From contig NZ_BHXQ01000001.1 of NCBI RefSeq assembly GCF_003990915.1, positions 303,402-367,401 of the forward strand: DNA of 64,000 nucleotides. Direction: 5' to 3'. The notes beneath the pieces are model-generated. The model made no database searches. It saw nothing but the letters and a program-made list of their open reading frames with translations, and was not told the DNA's origin. This DNA is from Chryseotalea sanaruensis. GTDB lineage: Bacteria > Bacteroidota > Bacteroidia > Cytophagales > Cyclobacteriaceae. A program made the position numbers and the translations under genes. Shown here one piece after another: positions 9,396 to 18,860 of this stretch (the stretch's first letter is position 1; each line of letters begins with the position of its first letter).

Positions 9396-11702
9396 ATGAT
9401 TAAGTACAGTCCCCTTCGCTCAATTGTATGGATAAGTTTTATCGCTTGTCTTTTTGTTACCATCATAACTTCTTGTACACAATCCGAAAAACCTAGCTCA
9501 GGTATTGATGCTAAGGTTGATTCGCTAATGGCACTGATGACCCTCGAGGAAAAAATTGGTCAGTTGAATCTACCTTCAGCTGGTGATTTTGTAACTGGTC
9601 AGGCGAGTAATTCTGACATTGCCAAGAAAATTGAAGAAGGTTTGGTGGGCGGGCTTTTTAACATCAAATCAGTATCGCGCATTAAAGAGATACAAAAAAT
9701 AGCGGTAGAAAAAAGCAGATTAAAGATTCCATTGATTTTTGGTATGGATGTCATTCATGGTTATCAAACAGAATTTCCTATTCCATTGGCAATCAGTAGC
9801 ACATGGGACATGAATTTGATCGAACACACCGCAAGAATTGCTGCAATAGAAGCAAGTGCAGACGGCATTAACTGGACTTTCTCACCAATGGTGGATATTT
9901 CAAGAGATCCTCGTTGGGGACGCGTTGCTGAAGGCAGTGGTGAAGATCCGTTTTTAGGTTATCATGTCGCCAAAGCCATGGTGCGGGGTTACCAGGGAGA
10001 TGACTTAACTGCAAACAACACCATTATGGCTTGTGTAAAGCACTTTGCTTTATACGGAGCGGCAGAAGCGGGCAGAGATTACAATACAACAGACATGAGC
10101 GAAATGCGCATGTTCAATGATTATATGTTGCCTTACAAAGGCGCTGTAGAGGCAGGAGCGGGAAGTGTAATGACTTCCTTCAACGATATTAATGGTGTAC
10201 CAGCCTCTGCCAATAAATGGCTTACAACGGATGTGCTACGCAACCAATGGGGCTTTAATGGCTTTGTAGTAACGGACTATACTTCTATTAATGAAATGGT
10301 GGCCCATGGCATTGGCGACTTACAGCAAGTAACTGCTCAATCGTTAAATGCCGGAGTTGATATGGACATGGTGGGTGAGGGCATGCTTACAACATTGAAA
10401 GAGTCCTTAGAGGAAGGAAAAGTAACACAGGCACAAATTGATGAAGCCTGCAGGAGAATACTGACAGCTAAATTCAAACTTGGCTTATTTGATGATCCAT
10501 ATAAATATTGCGATGAAAGCAGGGCGAACGAAATTTTTACACCGGAAAACAGGGCCTTCGCCAGAGAGGCTGCCGCGAAGAGCATTGTCTTATTGAAGAA
10601 TGAGAAGAATATTTTACCCTTAACCAAAAACAAATCCATAGCCCTGATTGGTCCCTTGGCAGATGCCAAAGAAAACATGGTAGGCACTTGGGCAGTAGCG
10701 ACTGATTTTATGAAAGCTGTTTCGTTGCGTGAAGGTTTGCAAAATGCTTTGGGTGATAAAACTACTTTGCATTACGCAAAAGGTTCTAATCTTTCCAAGG
10801 ATGATAGCTTTGAACAAAGAGCCACCATGTTTGGTAAGACGCTTCATCGCGATAGTCGAACAGAGCAAGAGTTATTGCAAGAAGCCTTGCGTGTTGCTGC
10901 CAAAGCAGACGTGATTGTGGCAGCGCTTGGTGAGTCAGCAGAAATGAGTGGTGAATCTTCGAGCAGAACCAATTTAGAAATTCCAGATACACAACAAGAA
11001 TTGTTGAAAGCATTATTAAAGACAGGTAAACCAGTTGTATTAGTATTGTTTAATGGAAGGCCTTTATCGATTACCTGGGAGAATGCCAACGTACCCGCTA
11101 TTGTTAATGCTTGGTTTGGCGGTACAGAAGCAGGTAATGCAATTGCCGATGTACTTTTTGGAGATGTTAACCCATCAGGTAAACTTACGGCTACCTTCCC
11201 GCAAAACGTAGGACAGGTACCGCTTTACTATGCCCACAGAACAACAGGAAGACCACTAGCAGAAGGAAAGTGGTTTGAAAAGTTTAAGTCGAACTACCTG
11301 GATGTATCTAACGAGCCCCTATACGCATTTGGATACGGTTTAAGCTATACAACATTTAGTTATGAAGAAGTTAAGCTCTCAAGCACAAGCATCGCTCAAG
11401 ATGAAAGTATAACGGTTACGTGCACGGTTAGCAATACAGGCTCCCGAGATGGAGAAGAGATCGTACAGCTCTATGTGCAGGATGTAGTGGGTAGCGTAAC
11501 CAGACCAGTTCGTGAACTTAAAGGCTTTGAAAAAATTATGTTGAAAGTAGGGGAGTCGAAAGAGGTGAGTTTTACCATTGGTAAACAAGAACTATCTTTT
11601 TACAACCAACAATTAAAATTTGCAGCCGAACCTGGTGAGTTTAAAGTTTATGTTGGTGGTGATTCCAACACAAAGAACGGAGCCAGTTTTGAATTGCGTT
11701 AA
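9396..11702 (+). CDS. GH3 beta-glucosidase, lipoprotein
   Basis: Releases glucose from the non-reducing ends of oligosaccharides; 768 residues, the usual size for a three-domain GH3 of the BglX type. The signal ends in ITSC (about C27); no acidic run follows, so a periplasmic location is likely, in contrast to the GH144 protein. The (beta/alpha)8 domain carries the nucleophile Asp294 in VTDYTSI. The second alpha/beta domain carries the likely acid/base Glu520 in MSGESSSRT. A fibronectin-III-like C-terminal domain ends the protein. It is the last gene of the glucan locus and its stop overlaps the convergent gene at 11699 by 4 bases. Together with GH144 it suggests a sophorooligosaccharide-cleaving role (inference). 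Confidence 0.92.
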   Translation: MIKYSPLRSIVWISFIACLFVTIITSCTQSEKPSSGIDAKVDSLMALMTLEEKIGQLNLPSAGDFVTGQASNSDIAKKIEEGLVGGLFNIKSVSRIKEIQKIAVEKSRLKIPLIFGMDVIHGYQTEFPIPLAISSTWDMNLIEHTARIAAIEASADGINWTFSPMVDISRDPRWGRVAEGSGEDPFLGYHVAKAMVRGYQGDDLTANNTIMACVKHFALYGAAEAGRDYNTTDMSEMRMFNDYMLPYKGAVEAGAGSVMTSFNDINGVPASANKWLTTDVLRNQWGFNGFVVTDYTSINEMVAHGIGDLQQVTAQSLNAGVDMDMVGEGMLTTLKESLEEGKVTQAQIDEACRRILTAKFKLGLFDDPYKYCDESRANEIFTPENRAFAREAAAKSIVLLKNEKNILPLTKNKSIALIGPLADAKENMVGTWAVATDFMKAVSLREGLQNALGDKTTLHYAKGSNLSKDDSFEQRATMFGKTLHRDSRTEQELLQEALRVAAKADVIVAALGESAEMSGESSSRTNLEIPDTQQELLKALLKTGKPVVLVLFNGRPLSITWENANVPAIVNAWFGGTEAGNAIADVLFGDVNPSGKLTATFPQNVGQVPLYYAHRTTGRPLAEGKWFEKFKSNYLDVSNEPLYAFGYGLSYTTFSYEEVKLSSTSIAQDESITVTCTVSNTGSRDGEEIVQLYVQDVVGSVTRPVRELKGFEKIMLKVGESKEVSFTIGKQELSFYNQQLKFAAEPGEFKVYVGGDSNTKNGASFELR

Positions 11703-13471
11703 AGCTTAGGCGCCAGCCACAAGAAAGTCATGGAGAGTAAGAAGGTTAAATAAAAAAGATAACTGGGGATATCGTTATACCTGCTTACTTTTTCATGGTT
11801 TGAATAGTTGAGTCCAACAGTTTCAGCTTGATGTAAGTTCAGCTGTTGCTGCTGCTTTAAAGCTGACCACTCTTCCTTACTGGAAACATAGAAATCATAT
11901 TGTGTACTATCATTTAGTTGTACCGAATTCCACCCTGTTTTTTGAGGGTGGATTATAGCACTCCAAAGGTTATCGATGAGAACATCTTCCATGAGAGGAG
12001 CGATTTTTCCTTCGTAATAAAGTATAGGTTTTTCTTCATTGGTTATTACACTAAACTGTATGGACTCTTTGAGATTGTAAGGAAATTCATCAGTTAGAGT
12101 AATATCTGTATTATTTATTTTTTGTCTGCTAGTCAGCGTAATCAAGTCACTCCAGATATTAGCGTAAGCTGTTGAGTCTCCAGCGAGTCTTAATTGGTAA
12201 GTCTCGTTTAACAGCTGGATGGCTACTTTGCCAAAGCGTTGGTAACGATAGGCAGAAAGTATTTCATTTGCATTAACCAAGACTGGAATGATATGCTGTT
12301 TTGGTTCAATCGTTTGCTTCAGTTTTTTAATTATTTGCTTTTTCGTTGTTCCGTAAAACCAAAGATGAACAGTATCCCGATCATCCTTCATCATACTAAA
12401 ATCCATCAGACTTTTAGCATACTTGTTTTTATTGTCTTGCTGATTCATTAGCAGGAGCACACCCAATCCTGCATTTGTCGCCTTAGTAATGGCCTCGGAT
12501 TCAATTCGTGAAAGTTGCTCTAGTGTTGCGTTTTCAAGAATCAGCAGATCGTAATCTTTTAAAACGTCATTAGTTATTGTTGAAATCTGTTTTTTGTCTG
12601 TATTGACTTTTTCATAACTGAAATTACTTTTAGACAGTTGACTTCTAATCTGAATGCCATGACCCTGAGCGGCAAGAAAATTTTTAAGTTGACGTATTTC
12701 AAAAGAAGGCGCCAGTTGAAGCATGAGTATTTCAAGTTTTTCCCGTTCACTAACTTTCAGTGGGATGCTAAATTTTTCTTCAGTTGAACTTGTTATTGTT
12801 TGTAAAGTATACAACACATTTCCAGCTTGTTTAAGGAGCAAAAGAAAGGTGAAATCTTGTTCGCCAGTTTGATTAAAATTTATGGAATCAATCTTTCCGG
12901 CAGGATCTATTAGTTGAAGCGTTGTGGGTTCCTGAATGTTAATTCTTCCTTTTATACTAGACCATTGTCCGGGAAAGGTGTTTATAGGAAGTGTAATTTC
13001 GATAATTCCAATGGGTTTTGTTGCTGGTAAAAAGCCGAATGTTTTATGCTGAAGCAAATTGAAGTATGACTTACTTAATCCTTCACCTGCAATAAAGGCA
13101 ATTTTGCCATCCAAATCTTTAAGTTGTTGTCGTGTTTGAATTTGCGGAGTTGACTGCCGCTTACTGCTATCGCCATAGCTAGCCACCATTAATTCCGGAT
13201 GTAATTGTAAGAGACTATCAACAACATGAGTTGGATAGTTAGGGGTTAAGACGAGGTACTGATCAGATTTATCTTTAGTAAGATATGATGGTCTAAACAG
13301 AAGCATGGCCAAAGAAATCATAGCAATGCTAATGGCTAATAGTCTATATATTATAAACCGTTTGGCTTTGATCCATTCTAATACTATTAATAATACAGTT
13401 ACTAATAATAGTATTGGTAATAGCCAACTGATATTAAATAAAGGATTAAAATTTAAAAATTCGTCAGTCAT
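11699..13471 (-). CDS. Large membrane protein of the MoxR/BatA operon, unknown function
   Basis: A 590-residue protein I cannot assign to a characterised family. Two hydrophobic segments open it (about 13-32 and 40-62), a long soluble, presumably periplasmic part follows, and a single hydrophobic segment closes it (about 570-588, ending LAPKL). The middle (about 245-370) looks like an alpha/beta fold (EILMLQLAPSFEIRQLKNFLAAQGHGIQI, DYDLLILENATLEQL, GLGVLLLMNQ) reminiscent of class-I glutamine-amidotransferase-like domains found with vWA proteins, but no catalytic Cys-His pair is evident. Its start overlaps the DUF4175 stop by 8 bases, and it is the last gene of the six-gene minus-strand operon. 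Confidence 0.75.
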   Translation of the reverse strand: MTDEFLNFNPLFNISWLLPILLLVTVLLIVLEWIKAKRFIIYRLLAISIAMISLAMLLFRPSYLTKDKSDQYLVLTPNYPTHVVDSLLQLHPELMVASYGDSSKRQSTPQIQTRQQLKDLDGKIAFIAGEGLSKSYFNLLQHKTFGFLPATKPIGIIEITLPINTFPGQWSSIKGRINIQEPTTLQLIDPAGKIDSINFNQTGEQDFTFLLLLKQAGNVLYTLQTITSSTEEKFSIPLKVSEREKLEILMLQLAPSFEIRQLKNFLAAQGHGIQIRSQLSKSNFSYEKVNTDKKQISTITNDVLKDYDLLILENATLEQLSRIESEAITKATNAGLGVLLLMNQQDNKNKYAKSLMDFSMMKDDRDTVHLWFYGTTKKQIIKKLKQTIEPKQHIIPVLVNANEILSAYRYQRFGKVAIQLLNETYQLRLAGDSTAYANIWSDLITLTSRQKINNTDITLTDEFPYNLKESIQFSVITNEEKPILYYEGKIAPLMEDVLIDNLWSAIIHPQKTGWNSVQLNDSTQYDFYVSSKEEWSALKQQQQLNLHQAETVGLNYSNHEKVSRYNDIPSYLFYLTFLLSMTFLWLAPKL

Positions 13472-15728
13472 TTTCCTGATACTCTAAGGCTTTTATAAAA
13501 TCACTATCCAACGAATGTTGAGTTAACTGCTTTTGGGAGCTCTTTTGAATGCTGTTAGGTAAGGCCTCCCATAATGCTTTTTCTGTTGCACTGACTATCG
13601 CTATAAATTCATCTTTTGTATAATTACCATTTACCAGTTTCGATAAACCTTTCAATCCTTCCAGGAATTGTATTGGATCGTCTTTGGAAAGGGCAGCCAT
13701 TTGATTTCCTGCCACTTGTAAAAGTTGAATTTCTTTTGTGGTAAAGGTTTTAGTAGCAATACTTTTACTTGCCTGAAGCAAGGTGATGGCTTGCTGGATG
13801 GCTTTGTACTTATCTTGCTCTAGGGAATTACTCTGTTTTGTAGGATTGATCACTTCACTCAGATCAGCGATATACCGTTTATCTTCTTTAATTGGTGGCG
13901 GATCGAACCCCGTACGATGAACATAAATTCTGGAATCATTACTAATCTCTTTCAAGAGCTTCAGAATCTTATATTGATAGGGTAGGGACTTCGCTGGCTC
14001 AAAAAGTCTGAGTTGCAATTCAGCATCCCACATAAGCGTAAGTGCCGCCCTCAACTTAGCTTTAACTGATTGTATATAAAAAGTGGCTTCTTCCGCATCA
14101 TCATGCGCATGAACAAATTCTTCTAAGGGACTAAGCTTTTTATCTGGATCATTAGTTTCTTCATGCTTGTGATTGTGCTCTTCTTCATGTTTATGCTCAA
14201 CAAGATTATGTTCGTTTTCACTATCGTGCACATGACCAAATTCTTTGGTAACATCTTGATCTTCTATTGCTCCAATATCTTCCTGACTAACCTGCGGACC
14301 TATACCTGAGACAAATTCTTCACCCATAAATTCACTATATCTTAGACGAAGCACTTTTTGGTCGTAGCCAAGTTCGTTGCTGGTGGTCTTAAAATCCGCA
14401 ACGGACAAACCTTTTTTATTTCTGATTAACTTTTTAGTATCAATAATTATTTGTCGTTGGCTTCTAAAGTACTCGGGCATCAGGTCTACACCCAATCCTT
14501 CTTCAGTACTTGTAATCATTTCGCTGGTATCTTGTACAGCAATAAAATAGGTATCTGTCCGGCTTCGATTAGGAGTTGTTTTGTTGTCGAATGCTTCAAT
14601 ATAAAAGTAAAGTTCATCCCCCGGTTCGAGACCTAACTTTTTAAGGTTCAGTAGCGTTTCTGCAGCTATGTTTTTACCGTGGATGGATGTAGGTGAAGTA
14701 AAATTAATTTTCTCTTCCCTGAATTTCACCGACTCACCACTGCCTTTACTAACAGTGGCAATAATCTGTGCTTTGCTTATGCTATAATCGTCTTGCAGGT
14801 TAGCGCGTAGCATAACTTGAGGAGAATCTTCCCAGGTTAGCTCAGTAAATTGTTGAAGATTAGTGATGTTTAAAACTGGGCTATTGTCTTTAACTACGCG
14901 TATGGGGTAGAGATCACTCTGTTGCCAGCTTTTACTTTTCCAGGCCAGTTGAAAGTACGCATCCTGTTTCATGGTGAAGCTTATTTCAAAAACCTGATTT
15001 TCGATCGACTTTAAATGAAGGCTATCTTTTCCGGAAAAAATGAGGCTTGCTGATTCTATAGATTGATTAAAACGCAGCCAGAAATTAATAATACTTCCTT
15101 CAGGGACAGAAACATTATTTAAAGGAGAGGAGTAAGGCTTGATTTGCGTGTAGGCGGGTGGTGTTATATTTATTTTAATCGTTTCTATTGTTGGTATGGT
15201 AAAGGAAGCATTGACTTGGTCTGCATTATTTTCCTCCAGACGAGTTATAAAATCATTTCCATGACTGTTTTGATTCCGCATTAATAAAAATGCACTGAGC
15301 AGACAAAGGAAAAAGAGTCCTGCTGATTTCAATAAGTCATTCGGAAGCTTAAGTGAATCTCTATGCGTAGCAATGAGTTCAATAACCCTGAATTGCTGAA
15401 TCTGTTGCAGTGTTGACAAATTCTGCGTTTCGCAGAGTATTAGGTCTGTGCTGTTTTGCAATTGCGGGTACAATTGATTTAAGGAACGACTAACAAAGTT
15501 GTTGTTGATCACCCATATTTTTGATAATAAAAGGGATACAACTACGAACATTATTGTAAAGACAATAGTTAGAACAAGACTGAGGGTAAAAGAAACAGCG
15601 GATGCTTGTGTCAAGGCAAAAAATAAAACACCAAAGCCCGTTCCTTTCATTAAAGATTGCAGCAACAACACCAGTTTTTGTCTAGCGCTGAGTTGATTTA
15701 ACCAATATCGTACATTTTCCAGCGTCAT
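13464..15728 (-). CDS. DUF4175 family membrane protein with His/Glu-rich insert
   Basis: A 754-residue membrane protein of the DUF4175 type found beside MoxR/DUF58 genes in Bacteroidota. Two hydrophobic segments lie near the N-terminus (about 28-70), with a third near 155-170. A beta-rich region follows (about 190-400, with ITPPAYTQIKP and DDYSISKAQI), then a mostly helical C-terminal half. Bases 14099-14240 encode an insert dense in His, Glu and Asp (FGHVHD, EHKHEEEHNHKHEE, FVHAHDDAEEA). Its composition could bind divalent metal, but this is untested. The start overlaps the BatA-like gene by 4 bases. Molecular function is unknown; a membrane complex with the vWA proteins is likely. Confidence 0.8.
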   Translation of the reverse strand: MTLENVRYWLNQLSARQKLVLLLQSLMKGTGFGVLFFALTQASAVSFTLSLVLTIVFTIMFVVVSLLLSKIWVINNNFVSRSLNQLYPQLQNSTDLILCETQNLSTLQQIQQFRVIELIATHRDSLKLPNDLLKSAGLFFLCLLSAFLLMRNQNSHGNDFITRLEENNADQVNASFTIPTIETIKINITPPAYTQIKPYSSPLNNVSVPEGSIINFWLRFNQSIESASLIFSGKDSLHLKSIENQVFEISFTMKQDAYFQLAWKSKSWQQSDLYPIRVVKDNSPVLNITNLQQFTELTWEDSPQVMLRANLQDDYSISKAQIIATVSKGSGESVKFREEKINFTSPTSIHGKNIAAETLLNLKKLGLEPGDELYFYIEAFDNKTTPNRSRTDTYFIAVQDTSEMITSTEEGLGVDLMPEYFRSQRQIIIDTKKLIRNKKGLSVADFKTTSNELGYDQKVLRLRYSEFMGEEFVSGIGPQVSQEDIGAIEDQDVTKEFGHVHDSENEHNLVEHKHEEEHNHKHEETNDPDKKLSPLEEFVHAHDDAEEATFYIQSVKAKLRAALTLMWDAELQLRLFEPAKSLPYQYKILKLLKEISNDSRIYVHRTGFDPPPIKEDKRYIADLSEVINPTKQSNSLEQDKYKAIQQAITLLQASKSIATKTFTTKEIQLLQVAGNQMAALSKDDPIQFLEGLKGLSKLVNGNYTKDEFIAIVSATEKALWEALPNSIQKSSQKQLTQHSLDSDFIKALEYQEND

Positions 15729-16954
15729 TGTTTTCGGATATAGGATAGCAATCTTTCAATTACGAATAAACTGAAGAACAGGATGAAGAGTATATTATTT
15801 AAAGATTGATACACGATTGGGGAAAAGGCAGCCACTTTTTCATTTGCTGGAAATGCAAAAGCCAGTGAGTCAGATAAAAATCGAGCATCAAAAGCAAGAG
15901 CCCTTTTTCGTAAGGCTTCTGTGCTTATAAACAGAGAAGCTAAATCTAGGGTGAGGTGTTCTTGTGTTGCCACTTTCTGATTCAACCTTTGCGTTAGCGC
16001 CCACTGGTAAGCGCTGACTTTCTTAATAAGTCCAGTATAGGCCTGCTCCTTCAAGTAGATAATATTGCAATCACAAGTTGGCGCAGTTTCATTGGAAAGC
16101 CATATGAGCCAACCATTATTCTTATAGTCTGATTTATCTATAATATTTTGCTTGGTGATGGGTATTCTAAACGATTTTTGAATGACCTTTAAGGCAGCTT
16201 CAATAATCTTTTTATCGTATTGAAAGTTGGTTTCAGCGTAGATACTGATTTTCAGTGTATCTGGATTAGTAATGGCTAAACTATCCTTATAATCATTTTT
16301 ATGAATTAGTTTATTATTGAAGTAGGTTAGGTCTGCATCACTATAACCGTATCGTAACATCAAGCTGTCGCTATTTATTGATCTGCTGCTTACTAAGTAA
16401 CTTGTCGGATCAGGAGCAATGCTTAACCACTGAATATTTGCTGGTAAACTCACCGCATCTCCATCGAAGAATGAAGCTGTGTTACTACTGATAATAATGC
16501 CTTTGCTGATATTTTGATTCTCAAGTGCTTCAAGTAAGCTATAATAATCAGCTGGAATAATTTTATCGTTTGTTTCTAATAATGGAAAATCTTTTGCTAA
16601 AAAACGGATTTCATAATCATCAGCTGAAAAACTATCAATCAGGTTTTTTACAACAGTTTTTTTAAGTAGTGCTTTTTCAACAATTAACCATTTTTTGGTA
16701 TTACTACTTTCTGGCGTATAGCGGGCACCAGCCAGAAAAAATGAAAGCAGAATAATCAGGAGCGATCGTAGCATCAGCAACCAGTATTCATTGAGTTTTA
16801 TGCCTTTGAATTGTTGAGAAGGGCTCTCTTCCAGGTGGCGTACACTGCCAATCATAATTACCTTACCTTCCTTTCTGCTCAATAAATGTATAGCAAGCGG
16901 AATGGATAAACAGAGTAGTGACCAAAGCATAAGTGGGTTACTAAATCCAATCAT
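15725..16954 (-). CDS. BatA-like (aerotolerance regulator N-terminal) membrane protein
   Basis: A 409-residue protein opening with FSNPLMLWSLLCLSIPLAIHLLSRKEG, the signature of the BatA/aerotolerance N-terminal domain: one membrane segment, then a second hydrophobic segment (about 58-75). A vWA-like soluble region follows, but the canonical MIDAS DxSxS motif is not visible, and a terminal hydrophobic segment lies near 385-402. It overlaps the DUF58 gene by 4 bases and the DUF4175 gene by 4, so the three are translationally coupled. The name comes from Bacteroides bat genes; a direct role in oxygen tolerance here is not shown. Confidence 0.8.
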   Translation of the reverse strand: MIGFSNPLMLWSLLCLSIPLAIHLLSRKEGKVIMIGSVRHLEESPSQQFKGIKLNEYWLLMLRSLLIILLSFFLAGARYTPESSNTKKWLIVEKALLKKTVVKNLIDSFSADDYEIRFLAKDFPLLETNDKIIPADYYSLLEALENQNISKGIIISSNTASFFDGDAVSLPANIQWLSIAPDPTSYLVSSRSINSDSLMLRYGYSDADLTYFNNKLIHKNDYKDSLAITNPDTLKISIYAETNFQYDKKIIEAALKVIQKSFRIPITKQNIIDKSDYKNNGWLIWLSNETAPTCDCNIIYLKEQAYTGLIKKVSAYQWALTQRLNQKVATQEHLTLDLASLFISTEALRKRALAFDARFLSDSLAFAFPANEKVAAFSPIVYQSLNNILFILFFSLFVIERLLSYIRKQ

Positions 16955-17847
16955 CTTTGTAACCTTTTACGGTTGGTTAAAAAGTTTCGCAGAATAGTAT
17001 CAGCTGAATCTAATAAGTCTACTGGATAATAAGAGACTTGTTTTTCAAGCATCCAGATTCTGGATTGTTCCAGCCATTCAGCAAATTTCTTTTTATAGTT
17101 ATCTCTTTGTGTGTTAGTATTTACTTTAGTTCGCACTTGTGTCTCCATATCTTGAAAAGTAAATGAACCTTCAAAACTTAGGTCCTTTTCTTTTTTACCA
17201 ATAAGATGAAAAACAACAACTTCGTTTCTGGGTGTCTTGAGTCGGCCAATAAAGTTTAGCAGATCTCCATTATCATCATACAGATCGGTTAGAAAAATGA
17301 TTAACTCCTTACCGTGATGATCGAATAGTTGTTCAAGCTGGTTTGAACGATTCCAGGTGCCAGAGGTTTTTATATTGATGAGTTCATACAGGAAGCGTAC
17401 AAATTGTTGCTGTTCAAACCGTGGTTGCAATATTTTAATCTGACTTTCATTAACAATAGAAAGCCCAATAGAATCACCTTGCTTTCTGGCCAGGTAAGCC
17501 AGTGCGGCAGTAAGCACTTTTGCATATTGAAGCTTGCTGATATTTTCTTCAACATAGGCCATCGATTGACTGGCATCTACTATAAATTTTACAGTAATGT
17601 TAGTCTCAATCTCGGCTTGCTTGATGTAGTACCTTTCTGTTCTGGCAAACGATTTCCAATCCAATTGCCTTAGGTCGTCACCAGCCTGATAATTTTTGTA
17701 CTGACTAAATTCCTGCCCTGCACCCACCGCCTGACTTTTATTGCTGCCACTCATAAAGCCCTCTACAATAACGCGCGCTACCAACTCTAGACCGTTGACA
17801 GTATTGAGGATTTCTGGTTTTAATAGTTCTTTAATGCGCGCGTCCAC
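16951..17847 (-). CDS. DUF58 protein with vWA-type MIDAS
   Basis: A 298-residue soluble protein of the DUF58 family, the usual partner of MoxR ATPases. The family motif YQAGDDLRQLDWKSFART lies at about 53-70. A complete MIDAS DxSxS follows (D91, S93, S95 in VDASQSM), so metal-dependent protein binding is plausible. No membrane segment is seen. It lies 1 base after the MoxR stop and overlaps the next gene. In the family the MoxR ATPase is thought to act as a chaperone for vWA proteins; the client here is unknown. Confidence 0.9.
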   Translation of the reverse strand: MDARIKELLKPEILNTVNGLELVARVIVEGFMSGSNKSQAVGAGQEFSQYKNYQAGDDLRQLDWKSFARTERYYIKQAEIETNITVKFIVDASQSMAYVEENISKLQYAKVLTAALAYLARKQGDSIGLSIVNESQIKILQPRFEQQQFVRFLYELINIKTSGTWNRSNQLEQLFDHHGKELIIFLTDLYDDNGDLLNFIGRLKTPRNEVVVFHLIGKKEKDLSFEGSFTFQDMETQVRTKVNTNTQRDNYKKKFAEWLEQSRIWMLEKQVSYYPVDLLDSADTILRNFLTNRKRLQR

Positions 17848-17848
17848 G

Positions 17849-18853
17849 TTAGGTCAGCTTTATCTGGCTGTTTTGTAAAAGATATTTGCATACGGAATCT
17901 GAACTTACATTTTCAGCTTCAGCTTTAAAGTTCATTAAGATTCTATGTCGCAGAACAGGGTAGGCAACATGTTTAATATCTTCAGGACTAACGGCTAATC
18001 TTCCTTGTAGAATAGCACGTGCCTTGGCAGTTAAGATCATAGCTTGTCCGGCACGTGGCCCGGCACCCCAGCGTACCCATTCTTTTACATAAGCATCCTG
18101 TGTTTCATTAGGTCGGGTAGCACGTACAAGTTTACCAACCGCTTCAATTAACTCCTGACTGATGTGAATCTCTCGCACAAATTTCTGAAGCATGATAATC
18201 TCCTGCGCTGTAATTACTTTTTCTACACTTCCTTTTTTACTTCCTGTTGTTTGTGATAAAATATTCAGTTCTTCTTCTAACGTTGGGTAGCTTACCTTAA
18301 TGTAGAGTAGAAAACGATCTAACTGAGCTTCAGGTAGAGGGAAGGTACCTGCCTGTTCAATCGGGTTTTGTGTAGCCAGAATAAAGAAGGGTTTATCCAG
18401 GGGATAAGTAACACCGGCATAGGTTACTTCAAACTCCTGCATGGCTTCTAGTAAAGCCGCTTGTGTTTTGGGAGATGTTCTATTGATTTCATCTGCCAAA
18501 ATAATATTAGCGAAGATGGGACCCTTGTTAAATTTGAAAAAGCGCTTACCGGTTGCGTGGTCTTCTTCTAACACTTCAGTTCCGATAATATCAGAAGGCA
18601 TTAAATCAGGTGTAAATTGTATTCGCCTGAAATGAAGATCAATGGCTTCTGATAAGGTGCGAATCATTAACGTTTTGGCCAGGCCAGGAACACCCTCTAA
18701 CAAACCGTGTCCACCCGCTAGAAAAGTTATCAGCAACTGATCAATAATTTCATCCTGACCTACTATTACTTTCTTAATCTCTTTTTTAAGCGCCTGAAGT
18801 TTGCTTGTGAGCAAGGCTACGTTTTTCTCGGTTTCAATTAAATCATTCGTCAT
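17849..18853 (-). CDS. MoxR family AAA+ ATPase
   Basis: A 334-residue AAA+ ATPase of the MoxR branch. Walker A is GVPGLAKT (residues 54-61), Walker B is IILADEINRT (Asp121, Glu122), and the sensor region contains ATQNPIEQAGTFPLPEAQLDRF, which is diagnostic for MoxR proteins. The C-terminal lid ends with HRILMNFKAEAE. It is the second gene of the minus-strand operon, 7 bases after the DUF4159 gene and 1 base before DUF58. It probably remodels or activates the vWA/membrane proteins encoded downstream. Confidence 0.95.
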   Translation of the reverse strand: MTNDLIETEKNVALLTSKLQALKKEIKKVIVGQDEIIDQLLITFLAGGHGLLEGVPGLAKTLMIRTLSEAIDLHFRRIQFTPDLMPSDIIGTEVLEEDHATGKRFFKFNKGPIFANIILADEINRTSPKTQAALLEAMQEFEVTYAGVTYPLDKPFFILATQNPIEQAGTFPLPEAQLDRFLLYIKVSYPTLEEELNILSQTTGSKKGSVEKVITAQEIIMLQKFVREIHISQELIEAVGKLVRATRPNETQDAYVKEWVRWGAGPRAGQAMILTAKARAILQGRLAVSPEDIKHVAYPVLRHRILMNFKAEAENVSSDSVCKYLLQNSQIKLT

Positions 18854-18860
18854 AAAAAGA

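Noticed and set aside
10337..11089. Several minus- and plus-strand frames inside the GH3 gene
   Set aside because: Shadows of a strongly supported gene; no homology or start signals.
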